Shown here: in pieces, positions 53,441 to 62,766 of the stretch | Position numbering within the stretch: the stretch's first letter is position 1 | How the letters are laid out: the number at the start of each line of letters is the position of its first letter | NCBI RefSeq assembly: GCF_030462585.1 | Contig: NZ_JASMRU010000001.1 | Coordinates: forward strand, 108,604-172,603 | From: Pseudomonas sp. CAN1 | GTDB taxonomy: Bacteria > Pseudomonadota > Gammaproteobacteria > Pseudomonadales > Pseudomonadaceae | Length of the DNA stretch: 64,000 nt | Direction: 5' to 3' | Program-made: the position numbers and the translations under genes | Notes under the pieces: generated by a model | Databases searched by the model: none | Told to the model about the DNA's origin: nothing | Seen by the model: the letters and a program-made list of their open reading frames with translations, nothing else

Positions 53441-54405
53441 GCCAGTCCAACGGAACCCTGAATGTTCGCGTCACCCGCATCGAGCAGGTGACCCCGGAGA
53501 TCAAGCGCTTCACCCTGGCCTCCACCGACGGCGCACACCTGACGCCGTTCTCCGGCGGCAGCAACGTCGTGGTGCTGATGCCCCACGCCAGCGGCACCTA
53601 CCGCAACGCCTACTCGCTGATGAGTTCGCCCTACGACTCCAGCGCCTACCAGATCGCCGTGCGCCGCGTGGAAGACGGCCGTGGCGGCTCGAAGCACATG
53701 CATGACGTGGTGCGCGAAGGCGACGAGCTGGAAATCCTCCGCCCGGTGAACCTGTTCCCACTGAGCAAGCACGCGCGCCTGCACCTGCTCATCGCCGGCG
53801 GCGTGGGCATCACCCCGGTGTGCTCGCAGCTGGCCGAACTGCGCCTGCGCGGCACGCCCTTCGAAGTCCACCTGGCGGTGCGCGGCGACGCCCATGCGCG
53901 CCTGGGTGAGGAACTGCTGCAGGAATACGGCGACGCCGTGCGCCTGTACCGCGACGAGCGTGGCGAGCGCCTGAACATTGCCGAAGTGCTGGCCGACCGA
54001 CCGCTGGGCAGCGACGTCTATGTCTGCGGCCCCGAGGGCATGATCCAGGCAACCATCGATGCCGCCCATGCCCACGGCTGGACCGACAGCCACATCCACT
54101 ACGAGCGCTTCCTCGAACAGGGCAGCGTCGGCGAGGCGTTCCAGGTCACCCTGGCGCGCAGCGGCGCGACCATCGACGTGTCGCCCGACCAGAGCCTGCT
54201 GGAGGCCGCCGAGGCCGCCGGCCACGAAATCCCGTACCTGTGCCGCGGCGGCGCCTGCGGCATGTGCGAGACCCACGTCCTGGAGCTGGACGGAGAAATC
54301 CTCCACACCGACGACTGGCTGTCCGACGAGGACAAGGCCGCCAACAAGAAAATCATGCCCTGTGTGTCGCGTGCCAAGTGCTCGCGGCTGGTCATCGACT
54401 GCTGA
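53437..54405 (+). CDS. dmmB: PDR/VanB-family NAD(P)H oxidoreductase (DmmB-like reductase)
   Basis: The 322-residue protein has an FMN-binding part (TYRNAYSLMSSPYD), an NAD-binding part (LLIAGGVGITPVCSQLAELR, then VYVCGPEGMIQATIDAA) and a C-terminal plant-type 2Fe-2S domain with Cys spaced C-x4-C-x2-C and a last Cys about 30 residues on (YLCRGGACGMCETHVLEL ... IMPCVSRAKC). It hands electrons from NADPH to the heme subunit. It lies between the DmmA-like and heme genes, as in dimethylamine monooxygenase and heme-dependent oxidative N-demethylase operons. Confidence 0.88.
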   Translation: MSQSNGTLNVRVTRIEQVTPEIKRFTLASTDGAHLTPFSGGSNVVVLMPHASGTYRNAYSLMSSPYDSSAYQIAVRRVEDGRGGSKHMHDVVREGDELEILRPVNLFPLSKHARLHLLIAGGVGITPVCSQLAELRLRGTPFEVHLAVRGDAHARLGEELLQEYGDAVRLYRDERGERLNIAEVLADRPLGSDVYVCGPEGMIQATIDAAHAHGWTDSHIHYERFLEQGSVGEAFQVTLARSGATIDVSPDQSLLEAAEAAGHEIPYLCRGGACGMCETHVLELDGEILHTDDWLSDEDKAANKKIMPCVSRAKCSRLVIDC

Positions 54406-54419
54406 GCCGGAGAACGACC

Positions 54420-55436
54420 ATGACCATCCAATTCCGCCCCGACGAAACCTACCGCGACGACTACACCTACGCCAACAGCCAGGCCTGCATCGACCGCGCG
54501 CCCTGGCCCTTCCCGGACGACGAGTACATGTACTCGATGAACCTGGAGCCGCACGTCTCGGTGGGCACCGACGCCTTCCGCGCGGTGTTCGACATCGACG
54601 AGCACTACATCAGCGAGTGCCGCGACCGTGCGATCACCCTGGAGAAGGACCCGGGCATGCACTACGTCTCCGCGCCGCACATGATGGAGGCGCAGTGGGA
54701 CCTGCTCGAACTGATCATGGAGGCCTACGCCAAGGACTACCCGGAGTACTTCTCCCTGGAGAAGGACGGCACCCGCTGGCACTGGACCAACAAGCTGCTG
54801 AACATCGACGACACCTTCACCTTCGGTGATCCGTCGACCCTGCCCTATGAGCCGATGGAATACGTCACCCGCCAGGCCCAGGGCGACTGGGTCCTGCAGG
54901 AAGAACGCGACGGCACCCTGTACTGGGGCGCGGGCATCGCCACCCAGCGCGCCGACTACTCGCTGCGCTTCAACCTGGGCATGGCCTGGCACGAGTTCCA
55001 CGGCCCGGTGCCGCTGGTGAAGGAAACCGGCATGCTCGACCGCGCGCTGAAGTTCCTCCTGCGCCTGCGCAACGGCCACCCGGTGCGTCGTCTGAACTGG
55101 TCGCTGACGGTCAACCCGCGCCTGGACGTGTCCGCCGAGTCCCTGCCCGAGTGGGCGCCGGACCGCACCACGGTCACCGCCGAGAACGCAGGGCAGAAGG
55201 TCTACCTGCGCATCGAGCTGCAACCGCTGCACCGTCTGCCGCGCAGCAACGCCATCGTGTTCCCGATCCGCACCTACCTGCTGAGCCTGCAAGACATCGC
55301 CACCAACCCGGCGTGGGCCAAGCGCATGCACCGCGTGCTCAAGAGCCTCGACCAGCAGCTCGTCGACTACAAGGGCTTCACCCGCTACCACCAGCAGGCG
55401 GTGCAGTGGCTCTCGCAGTTCGACGACGGCCAGTAA
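54420..55436 (+). CDS. Heme-dependent oxidative N-demethylase alpha subunit (DUF3445 family)
   Basis: The 338-residue protein belongs to the DUF3445 family (APWPFPDDEYMYSMNLEPHV, DIDEHYISECRDRAITLEKD, HRLPRSNAIVFPIRTYLLSL), the catalytic heme subunit of dimethylamine monooxygenase and related N-demethylases. It uses O2 and electrons from the reductase to remove methyl groups as formaldehyde. The ATG at 54420 with GGAGA upstream is taken; the longer frame overlaps the reductase gene. The operon has no obvious gene for handling formaldehyde or methylamine. Confidence 0.85.
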   Translation: MTIQFRPDETYRDDYTYANSQACIDRAPWPFPDDEYMYSMNLEPHVSVGTDAFRAVFDIDEHYISECRDRAITLEKDPGMHYVSAPHMMEAQWDLLELIMEAYAKDYPEYFSLEKDGTRWHWTNKLLNIDDTFTFGDPSTLPYEPMEYVTRQAQGDWVLQEERDGTLYWGAGIATQRADYSLRFNLGMAWHEFHGPVPLVKETGMLDRALKFLLRLRNGHPVRRLNWSLTVNPRLDVSAESLPEWAPDRTTVTAENAGQKVYLRIELQPLHRLPRSNAIVFPIRTYLLSLQDIATNPAWAKRMHRVLKSLDQQLVDYKGFTRYHQQAVQWLSQFDDGQ

Positions 55437-55476
55437 CTCCACAGCAGTACACACAACTACAAACCCGAAAAGGGAA

Positions 55477-55502
55477 CCGGCGGGCGTCGTGAGGCCCGCC
55501 GG
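55477..55502 (+). other. Hairpin between heme subunit and permease genes
   Basis: CCGGCGGGC-N8-GCCCGCCGG, a nine-base perfect stem without a T-tract, so it may stabilise the upstream mRNA or lower expression of the permease. Confidence 0.5.
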
Positions 55503-55544
55503 TCGATTGCCTTCTGCCCATCAACCCCCCGAGAGGAAACAACG

Positions 55545-57074
55545 ATGAGTGGGTCCCCTGCCAAGCGTGCCGCTGGCGTTACCGATTCCGATGCCGAGCA
55601 GCTCGCTGCCCTCGGCTACAGCTCCAACTTCGAACGCAGCATGAGCCTGTGGGAGAACTTCTCCCTGGGCTTCACCTACCTGTCGCCGGTGGTCGGCGTC
55701 TACACCCTTTTCGGCCTGTGCCTGGCCGCCGGCGGGCCGCCGATGTTCTGGTCGTACCTGCTGATCGGCCTGGGCCAGCTGCTGGTGTGCCTGATCTTCG
55801 GCGAGATCGTCTCGCAGTTCCCCATTTCCGGCGGCGTCTATCCCTGGGCGCGACGCCTGGTAGGCAAGCGCTGGGCGTGGATGGTGGGCTGGGTGTATGC
55901 CTGGGCGCTGTGCACGACCATTGCCGGCGTCTCCGTCGGCGCCGGCCCTTATCTCGCTGCCCTGCTCGGCTTCGAGCCGAACGCCGACGTCAGCATCTAC
56001 ATCGCGCTGGTGCTGATCCTGGTCTCCACCGGCCTCAACCTGGTGGGTACCAAGCTGCTGGCGCGGGTGGCCATGTTCGGTTTCCTCTGCGAGCTGATCG
56101 GCGCCATCCTGGTGGGCGGTTACCTGCTGATCTTCGAGCGCCACCAGAGCTTCAGCGTGCTGTTCAACACCTACGGCCTGAACGTCAACGGATCCTACCT
56201 GCCGGCGTTCCTCGCCGCCTCGCTGGCCGGGCTGTTCCAGTACTACGGCTTCGAGGCCTGCGGTGACGTTGCCGAGGAAACCCCGAACCCCGGCACGCGG
56301 ATTCCCAAGGCGATGCGCATGACCATCTACATCGGCGGCGCCGCCGCGATGTTCGCCTGCCTGGCACTGATCCTCTCCGTGCCGGACATGCAGAAGGTGC
56401 TCAGCGGCCAGGACACCGACCCGGTCGCCACCATCCTCGCCAACGCCTTCGGCCCGCTCGGCTCGCGCCTGGTGATGGCGGTGGTGCTGGTGTCGTTCAT
56501 CTCCTGCGTGCTCAGCCTGCAGGCCGCCGCCAGCCGCCTGCTGTTCGCCTACGCCCGTGACGAGATGATCGTCGGCAGCCGCGTGCTGCAGCGCCTGTCG
56601 TCCAACCACGTGCCTTCGGCAGCGCTGATCGTCAGCGGCGTGGTCCCGGCGGCCATCGTCTGCCTGGGCCTGTTCATGGCCGACGCCACCGCGACCATCG
56701 TCGGCTTCGCCGCCATCGGTATCTACGTGGCCTTCCAGCTGATCGTCATCGCCGCACTGATCGCCCGCGCCCGCGGCTGGGTGCCTGGCGGCCAGTTCAG
56801 CCTCGGCCCGTGGGGCACGCTGGTGAACATCGGTGCGCTGATCTACGGCCTGGGCGCCATCGCCAACATGGTCTGGCCGCGTACCCCGGACGCGCCCTGG
56901 TACATGAACTACTCGATGATCCTCACCACCGCCGTGGTGCTGGGCGCGGGGCTGCTCTACATGCTGCTGGCCAAGCCCTACGACAAGGGCACGGCACCGG
57001 CGGGCGACGCCCACCGGATCTCCGGCCGCCAACTATCCGCGCGCGCTACGGGCGCGCTGACCGAACCGGCTTGA
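55545..57074 (+). CDS. APC-family amino acid/amine permease
   Basis: The 509-residue protein has about twelve membrane segments and APC features (GGVYPWARRLVGKRWAWMVG; EACGDVAEETPNPGTRIPKA; LLFAYARDEMIVGSRVLQRL). It belongs to the amino acid-polyamine-organocation family, subgroup with purine/amine and amino acid transporters. It follows the N-demethylase by 108 bases and shares direction, so it may import the N-methylated substrate; dimethylamine itself would need no such carrier. Substrate unknown. Confidence 0.88.
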   Translation: MSGSPAKRAAGVTDSDAEQLAALGYSSNFERSMSLWENFSLGFTYLSPVVGVYTLFGLCLAAGGPPMFWSYLLIGLGQLLVCLIFGEIVSQFPISGGVYPWARRLVGKRWAWMVGWVYAWALCTTIAGVSVGAGPYLAALLGFEPNADVSIYIALVLILVSTGLNLVGTKLLARVAMFGFLCELIGAILVGGYLLIFERHQSFSVLFNTYGLNVNGSYLPAFLAASLAGLFQYYGFEACGDVAEETPNPGTRIPKAMRMTIYIGGAAAMFACLALILSVPDMQKVLSGQDTDPVATILANAFGPLGSRLVMAVVLVSFISCVLSLQAAASRLLFAYARDEMIVGSRVLQRLSSNHVPSAALIVSGVVPAAIVCLGLFMADATATIVGFAAIGIYVAFQLIVIAALIARARGWVPGGQFSLGPWGTLVNIGALIYGLGAIANMVWPRTPDAPWYMNYSMILTTAVVLGAGLLYMLLAKPYDKGTAPAGDAHRISGRQLSARATGALTEPA

Positions 57075-57124
57075 TCGCAACGTTGACGCAATTCGGGCCA
57101 TACGCCTGAGGGGCTGCGTCTGGC

Positions 57125-57147
57125 GCGTCACCTTTTCCCGGTGACGC
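57125..57147. other. Perfect stem-loop GCGTCACC-N7-GGTGACGC
   Basis: Eight-base stem with seven-base loop just before the terminator of the permease gene; purpose unknown. Confidence 0.5.
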
Positions 57148-57164
57148 TCCCCTGCGTTTGCGCA

Positions 57165-57203
57165 ACGGACCTGCCATCCCCGTGATGGCCGGTCCGTTTT
57201 TTT
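57165..57203 (+). terminator. Rho-independent terminator after the APC permease gene
   Basis: ACGGACC ... GGTCCGT arms with inner CCATC/GATGG pairing, followed by seven T. Confidence 0.92.
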
Positions 57204-57216
57204 ATGCCCGGTTTTT

Positions 57217-57307
57217 GTAGGAGCGAGGGGGACGCCTAGTTCTTGCTCGCGAACAGATTTTCCGGCGGCTCCGGCGCTGGGCGGTTCGCGAGCAAGCTCG
57301 CTCCTAC
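57217..57307. repeat. REP palindrome with a 14-base insertion
   Basis: The left arm reads GTAGGAGCGAG then GGGGACGCCTAGTT then CTTGCTCGCGAAC, so relative to the other copies (7103, 52487, 59341) about 14 bases are inserted into the left arm. The right arm is intact. Confidence 0.75.
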
Positions 57308-57332
57308 AGGGTTACGCCGATGCCGCTGAAAA

Positions 57333-57405
57333 CGTAGGAGCGGACTCCGTCCGCGATGGCTTCCGGCGCGCTGCGGACCGATCGCGGACAGAGTCCGCTC
57401 CTACG
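57333..57405. repeat. REP palindrome (GTAGGAGCGGACTCC family)
   Basis: Second REP in tandem, between the terminator and the AEC transporter gene. Confidence 0.85.
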
Positions 57406-57414
57406 CAACGTCTG

Positions 57415-58344
57415 CTATCGGGCGATCCACAGCAGGCACAGGGAGAGCGTGACCAGCGACCCCAACGTCGACACCAGGATGCTCCGCGACACCACCGCCG
57501 CCTCACGCTGGTAGTACTCGGCGAGCATGAACGGCCCGGTACCGGTGGGCAGCGCGCTGAGCAGCAGCGCCGAGTCCGCCCACAGCGGTGGCAGGTCGAA
57601 CACCTGGTAGGCGAGGAAGCCGGTGAGCAGCGGCTGGCCGATCAGCTTGATCGCCACCAGCGGCCAGGCGCCGACCTGTTCGCCCTCCTGCTTCTGCGCC
57701 AGGAACAGGCCCAGCGAGACCAGCGCGCACGGCGTGGTCGCAGCAGAAAGCATGTCGAGGAAATGCAGCAATGGCGCCGGCAGGCCGATGCCGGTCACCG
57801 CCCACAGGCCGCCGATGATCGGCGATACCACCAGCGGGTTCTTGCCCAGCGCCTTGATCACCACCCAGACGGCGCGGCCGATGTACTTCTCCTCCTGCAG
57901 GCCGACCTCGATGCACACCACGCAGATGGCGAACAGCACGCAGACCACCAGCAGGGAGGCGATCAGCGCCGGCTCCAGGCCGTCCTGGCCGAACACCAGC
58001 AGGCACAGCGGAATGCCCATGTAGCCGGTATTGGCGTAGGACGCGCTGAGACCGTCGATGCTCGCCGCCGGCAAGGAACGACCCTGAGCCAGACGCCAGA
58101 CCAGGGTGGCGAAGAACACCAGCAGGCAGCCGCCAGTGAAGGCAGCGAGGAAACCCGGTTGCCAGATTTCCGCCCAGGTCGCGGTGGCCGTCACCTTGAA
58201 CAGCAGCGCCGGCAAGCACAGCCAGACCACCAGCTTGTTGACCTCCGAGGCTGCCTGCGGGCCGAGGCGATTGGTGCGCCGGCACAGCCATCCGACCAGG
58301 ATCAGCGCGAAGATCGGCAGGACGACGGCGAACACGGTGTGCAT
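57415..58344 (-). CDS. AEC-family transporter (auxin efflux carrier type)
   Basis: The 309-residue membrane protein has about ten hydrophobic segments and the family's NTGYMG block (LSASYANTGYMGIPLCLLVFG) and GLPAPLLHFLDML region. Such carriers exchange malate, malonate or other organic acids. The ATG at 58344 (MHTVFAVVLP) is taken as start, as the longer frame has no signal. It is divergent from the LysR gene, which probably controls it. Confidence 0.85.
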   Translation of the reverse strand: MHTVFAVVLPIFALILVGWLCRRTNRLGPQAASEVNKLVVWLCLPALLFKVTATATWAEIWQPGFLAAFTGGCLLVFFATLVWRLAQGRSLPAASIDGLSASYANTGYMGIPLCLLVFGQDGLEPALIASLLVVCVLFAICVVCIEVGLQEEKYIGRAVWVVIKALGKNPLVVSPIIGGLWAVTGIGLPAPLLHFLDMLSAATTPCALVSLGLFLAQKQEGEQVGAWPLVAIKLIGQPLLTGFLAYQVFDLPPLWADSALLLSALPTGTGPFMLAEYYQREAAVVSRSILVSTLGSLVTLSLCLLWIAR

Positions 58345-58445
58345 GGCAGGGAACCTGGAGTGCGGGAGCGGCAGGCGAGCATAGGGTTGCCAATCGATAC
58401 CGTCCAATGCTTACTAAGACGCCAATCCATACCTGATCCGTATCG
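58345..58445. promoter_or_regulatory. Divergent promoter region of AEC transporter and LysR gene
   Basis: 101 bases with AT-richer GATACCGTCCAATGCTTAC; a LysR-type site is expected here but I cannot mark it. Confidence 0.35.
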
Positions 58446-59327
58446 ATGATCGACTTCCGCCAGCTGCGCTATTTCCTCGCCCTCGCCGAGTACTTGCACT
58501 TCGGCCGCGCCGCCGAGGCGCTGCACATCACCCAGCCGCCGCTGAGCCGGCAGATCGCCGCGCTGGAGGAGGAGCTGGGCACGCCTTTGTTTGCGCGGCA
58601 TTCACGCTCGGTGGAGCTGACTGCCGCCGGCCGCGACTTCCAGCAGCAGGCCCGCGCACTGCTCGCCGGCCTCGACCTCGCCGTGCGCTCGGCGCGCGCC
58701 ACTGCTCGTGGGGAGCGCGGCGAGCTGCGCATCGGCTTCACCATGCTTGCCGCCTGGACGCTGCTGCCGCGCCTGCTGAAGACCTTCGCCGACGGTCACC
58801 CGGAGGTGAAGCTGGTGCTCAACGAGATGCTGCCGCGCGACCTCGGCCCCGCTCTGGACAGCGGCGAGGTGGATGTCGCCCTGACCTTCCCCGAGCGCGA
58901 GCCGGGCCAGCGGCTCTACCGCACACTGCAGCGCGAGCCGCTGTGCGCGGTGCTGCCGGCCGATCACTTCCTGGCGCAGGGCGCGGAACTGGACGTGACG
59001 AAACTGGCCGGCGAACCCTTCATCACCTTCCCGCCAGCCACGGCGCCAGCACTGCACGAATCGGTGATGGAGTGCTGCCGCCAGCACGGCTTCGCCCCGG
59101 CGGTGCGCATGGAGACGCACCTGCAGCAGACCATCGTCAACCTGGTGGCCGAGGGGCTGGGGGTGTCACTGGTACCGGACTCGATGCGGCGCATGCAGCT
59201 GCCCGGCGTGGCCTTCCGCGCCATCGGCCAGTCACCGCAGGTGGAATACGGCGCCGCCTGGAGCCCGCACAACGACAACCCGTGCCTGGCGGCGTTCCTG
59301 CGCAGTGTGGGGGCCGTAGAAGCCTGA
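58446..59327 (+). CDS. LysR-family transcriptional regulator
   Basis: The 293-residue protein has the LysR N-terminal helix-turn-helix (MIDFRQLRYFLALAEYLHFG, RAAEALHITQPPLSRQIAAL) and a periplasmic-binding-like effector domain (GELRIGFTMLAAWTLLPRLL). It probably controls the divergent AEC transporter gene. The order of recognition helix and PLSRQI motif resembles CatR/BenM-like members. Effector unknown. Confidence 0.9.
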   Translation: MIDFRQLRYFLALAEYLHFGRAAEALHITQPPLSRQIAALEEELGTPLFARHSRSVELTAAGRDFQQQARALLAGLDLAVRSARATARGERGELRIGFTMLAAWTLLPRLLKTFADGHPEVKLVLNEMLPRDLGPALDSGEVDVALTFPEREPGQRLYRTLQREPLCAVLPADHFLAQGAELDVTKLAGEPFITFPPATAPALHESVMECCRQHGFAPAVRMETHLQQTIVNLVAEGLGVSLVPDSMRRMQLPGVAFRAIGQSPQVEYGAAWSPHNDNPCLAAFLRSVGAVEA

Positions 59328-59340
59328 GCAGAAGCCACCT

Positions 59341-59418
59341 GTAGGAGCGAGCTTGCTCGCGAACAGATTTCCCGGCGGCTCCAGCACGTGGGCCGTTCGC
59401 GAGCAAGCTCGCTCCTAC
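59341..59418. repeat. REP palindrome (GTAGGAGCGAGC family)
   Basis: Intact inverted arms after the LysR gene; the first of three adjacent REP elements. Confidence 0.85.
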
Positions 59419-59439
59419 GAAGAGCCCCGTTGCTCAATA

Positions 59440-59511
59440 CGTAGGGCGCATAACGCCTACGGCGTTTTCCGCCATCGCGGCGGATAACCCGTACCGGGTT
59501 ATTCGCCCTAC
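59440..59511. repeat. REP palindrome (CGTAGGGCGCATAAC family)
   Basis: Nested dyad nearly identical to that at 59588, the two enclosing a remnant of an SDR gene. Confidence 0.85.
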
Positions 59512-59524
59512 CAAAGCCGCACAA

Positions 59525-59584
59525 TCACACGCGGCCGGTCACCGGAATGCACGCGCCGGTGATCATCAACGCGACCGAAGCCAG
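59525..59584 (-). pseudogene. 3' remnant of a second SDR gene
   Basis: On the minus strand these 60 bases read LASVALMITGACIPVTGRV followed by a stop. The intact SDR gene 150 bases downstream ends LASDAAAAITGACIPVTGRV. The two DNA segments differ at many sites, so the fragment comes from a diverged paralogue rather than a recent copy. Its upstream part is replaced by a REP element. Confidence 0.75.
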
Positions 59585-59587
59585 GTA

Positions 59588-59660
59588 CGTAAGGCGCATA
59601 ACGCCTACGGCGTTATCCGCCATCGCGGCGGATAACCCGTGCCGGGTTATGCGCCCTACG
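59588..59660. repeat. REP palindrome (CGTAGGGCGCATAAC family)
   Basis: Same family and inner sequence as 59440, next to the end of the intact SDR gene. Confidence 0.85.
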
Positions 59661-59672
59661 AAAGCCGAGTAA

Positions 59673-60353
59673 TCAGACCCGCCCAGTCACCGGAATGCAC
59701 GCCCCGGTAATAGCCGCTGCGGCGTCCGAGGCGAGGAACAACAGCGTCGCCGCCAGTTGCTCCGGCTTCACCCAGCGGTCGAACTCCGCGTTAGGCATGT
59801 CCGCACGGTTCTGCGGGGTATCGATGATGCTCGGCATCAGCGCATTGACGGTGATGCGCGCGTCCTTCAGCTCCTCCGCCAGCGCCTCGGTCAGGCGCAT
59901 GACGCCGGCCTTGGACGCCGCATAGGCGCCCATGCCCAGTGCCGCTCGGGTGGCGGCAGCGGCGGCGATGTTGAGGATGCGCCCATGCCCACGGGCCTTC
60001 AGGTGCGCCAGCGCGGCCTGGCTGGAGACCACGGCAGTGCGCAGGTTGATGCGGTACATCAGGTCCCAGGTGTCGATGTCGCCATCGCCGAGGGTTTCCC
60101 AGTGAAAGCCGCCGGCCACGTTGATCAGCGCATCCAGCCCGCCGAAATGCTCGCTGACCTGCTCCAGCGCGGCGCGTGCGGCGGTCGAGTCCGTGAGGTC
60201 GACGCCGCCGACGGACAACGCGCCGGCCTGTGGATAACGCGGGCCGACCGCGCGGTCGAGCAACGCGACCTGCCAGCCGGCCTCGGCGAATGCCTGGCCG
60301 ACCACGCTGCCCAGATGGCCGAAGCCGCCGGTGATGGCGACGATCCTGTTCAT
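59673..60353 (-). CDS. Short-chain dehydrogenase/reductase (SDR family)
   Basis: The 226-residue protein has the SDR glycine motif (TGGFGHLGSVVGQAF), the DLTD block, NVAGG, and the YxxxK catalytic pair (GAYAASKAGVMRLTEALAEE). Such enzymes reduce or oxidise alcohols and ketones with NAD(P). The start ATG at 60353 fits the family. It is single, with a remnant of a paralogue beyond its 3' end. Substrate unknown. Confidence 0.88.
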   Translation of the reverse strand: MNRIVAITGGFGHLGSVVGQAFAEAGWQVALLDRAVGPRYPQAGALSVGGVDLTDSTAARAALEQVSEHFGGLDALINVAGGFHWETLGDGDIDTWDLMYRINLRTAVVSSQAALAHLKARGHGRILNIAAAAATRAALGMGAYAASKAGVMRLTEALAEELKDARITVNALMPSIIDTPQNRADMPNAEFDRWVKPEQLAATLLFLASDAAAAITGACIPVTGRV

Positions 60354-60457
60354 GCTGCTACCTCGTGACGGTGGGAGAGGCGTCCTTATAGGGGTAGCAG
60401 GGGTTGCGCGAAAGGTCGCGGGCGCCAGATGGGGGGACGGATCGGGACGTCGACGAA

Positions 60458-60480
60458 ACCCTCTCCCGCAGGGAGAGGGT
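60458..60480. terminator. Hairpin ACCCTCTCCC-GCA-GGGAGAGGGT downstream of the deaminase gene
   Basis: Perfect ten-base stem, no clear T-run on either side; may act as a weak terminator. Confidence 0.5.
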
Positions 60481-60491
60481 TCACATCAGCC

Positions 60492-61454
<963 letters not shown>

Positions 61455-61642
61455 TTATCGGGTGGCAGCTCCGCCAGGGGTACACGGGCTCGCCAGGCAA
61501 TCAGTCCGGAGCGGCGCGGCCATCAAGAGCATGCACGCAGCGCCAAAAGGCAATTCTGACGGAAAAGACAGAATTCCGCGAAATCTTCCGCCCAGCAGTC
61601 TTCCTACAATCGTCCGCTTCCCAACTGCCAACGGACTCGCTC

Positions 61643-62146
61643 ATGAAGAAGGTGCTGGCCATCCTGCTGCCCCTGGCTCTCGCCGCCTGCGAGGACTCTC
61701 TGGACTTCGTCTACAACGAGCGCGTCAGCCAGGCGCTTGCGCAGAACATGCAGCAATTCGACCGCGACCATCGTCTCTTCCTCGATGGCGGGTTCGACAT
61801 CACCTCGCCGTCCACCCGCGACCTGCGCCTGGAACAATTGCGCCGGCAGATCGACGACCTCGAACTGGCCCTGGACCAGGTCGAGAAACTCCGCCACAGC
61901 GACAACGCCGAGCGTTTTTCGCGCAATCTGAGCGGCTACTATGAGCTTCAGGTGGGCTACTACCAGAACCTGCGGCGCTATCTGCGCGCCACCGACAAGG
62001 CCAAGCGCGACGGCCTTGCCGAGGAGCTGCAGGCGTCCTACGTGCTGCTCAGTGCGGCACCGGACCGCCTGTTCAACAGCCAGAAGAAGTTCATGGAGAA
62101 ATCCGGCCTCCCCAGCGAACCGGCACCCGCCGCCACCGGCGGCTAG
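61643..62146 (+). CDS. Putative lipoprotein, first of a tandem pair
   Basis: The 167-residue protein has a lipoprotein signal peptide (MKKVLAILLPLALAAC, Cys16) and a helical mature part. It is clearly paralogous to the next gene: both share a Ser-Gly/His-Tyr-Tyr-Glu block, TDKA, and a C-terminal end with SGLP. A -10-like TACAAT lies at 61605-61610. I recognise no known family. Function unknown. Confidence 0.75.
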   Translation: MKKVLAILLPLALAACEDSLDFVYNERVSQALAQNMQQFDRDHRLFLDGGFDITSPSTRDLRLEQLRRQIDDLELALDQVEKLRHSDNAERFSRNLSGYYELQVGYYQNLRRYLRATDKAKRDGLAEELQASYVLLSAAPDRLFNSQKKFMEKSGLPSEPAPAATGG

Positions 62147-62270
62147 CGACGCTGCGGCGCCCGAAGGTCTGGTGAAGATATTTCCGACAGCAAAGACAGA
62201 CATCCATGAATGTCCGCCCCAGCCCCCCTCTCTAGAATCGCCCTCCTCATCCAGTCCCCCGGGGCACCCC

Positions 62271-62738
62271 ATGAAGAAGTCACTGGCAATCCTGTTGCTG
62301 CCGCTGCTCCTGGCAGCCTGCGGCAAGCCCGCCGACCTGGAGTACAACGCGGCGGTCGCGCCTTCGTTCCTGCATAGCGCGCAGCTGATCGACACCGACA
62401 TGGAACGGCTGATCCGCGGCGAGTTCGATGCCGGCGCCGGCTCCCACGGCGACAGCCCCGACAGCCGCATCGCCGACCTGGAAAGGAACCTCAACCAGGT
62501 CCAGCAACTCCAGCACAGCGTGGATGCCGGCAAGTTCGCCGGCAGCCTGTCGCACTACTACGAACAGCAGATCGCCTATTACCAGCAGCTCAAGCGCTAC
62601 AGCCAGACGACCGACAAGGCGCAGAAGGAATCCCTGGCGGAAGACCTGAACCGCAGCTACCTGGCCCTGAAGGCCGAGCCTGACCGGATTCTCGCCGTGC
62701 AGCGGCAGTTCCTCGAACGTAGCGGACTGCCCAACTGA
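62271..62738 (+). CDS. Putative lipoprotein, second of a tandem pair
   Basis: The 155-residue protein starts at the ATG at 62271 (MKKSLAILLLPLLLAACGK, Cys17 lipobox) and is a paralogue of the preceding lipoprotein, with similar helices (LSHYYEQQIAYYQQLKRYSQ versus LSGYYELQVGYYQNLRRYLR) and end (LERSGLPN versus MEKSGLPSE). A TAGAAT at 62233-62238 could be its own -10. The longer frame upstream overlaps the first lipoprotein and is not used. Function unknown. Confidence 0.75.
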   Translation: MKKSLAILLLPLLLAACGKPADLEYNAAVAPSFLHSAQLIDTDMERLIRGEFDAGAGSHGDSPDSRIADLERNLNQVQQLQHSVDAGKFAGSLSHYYEQQIAYYQQLKRYSQTTDKAQKESLAEDLNRSYLALKAEPDRILAVQRQFLERSGLPN

Positions 62739-62766
62739 GCAGCCCAGACACGCTGCGTTCAAACCT

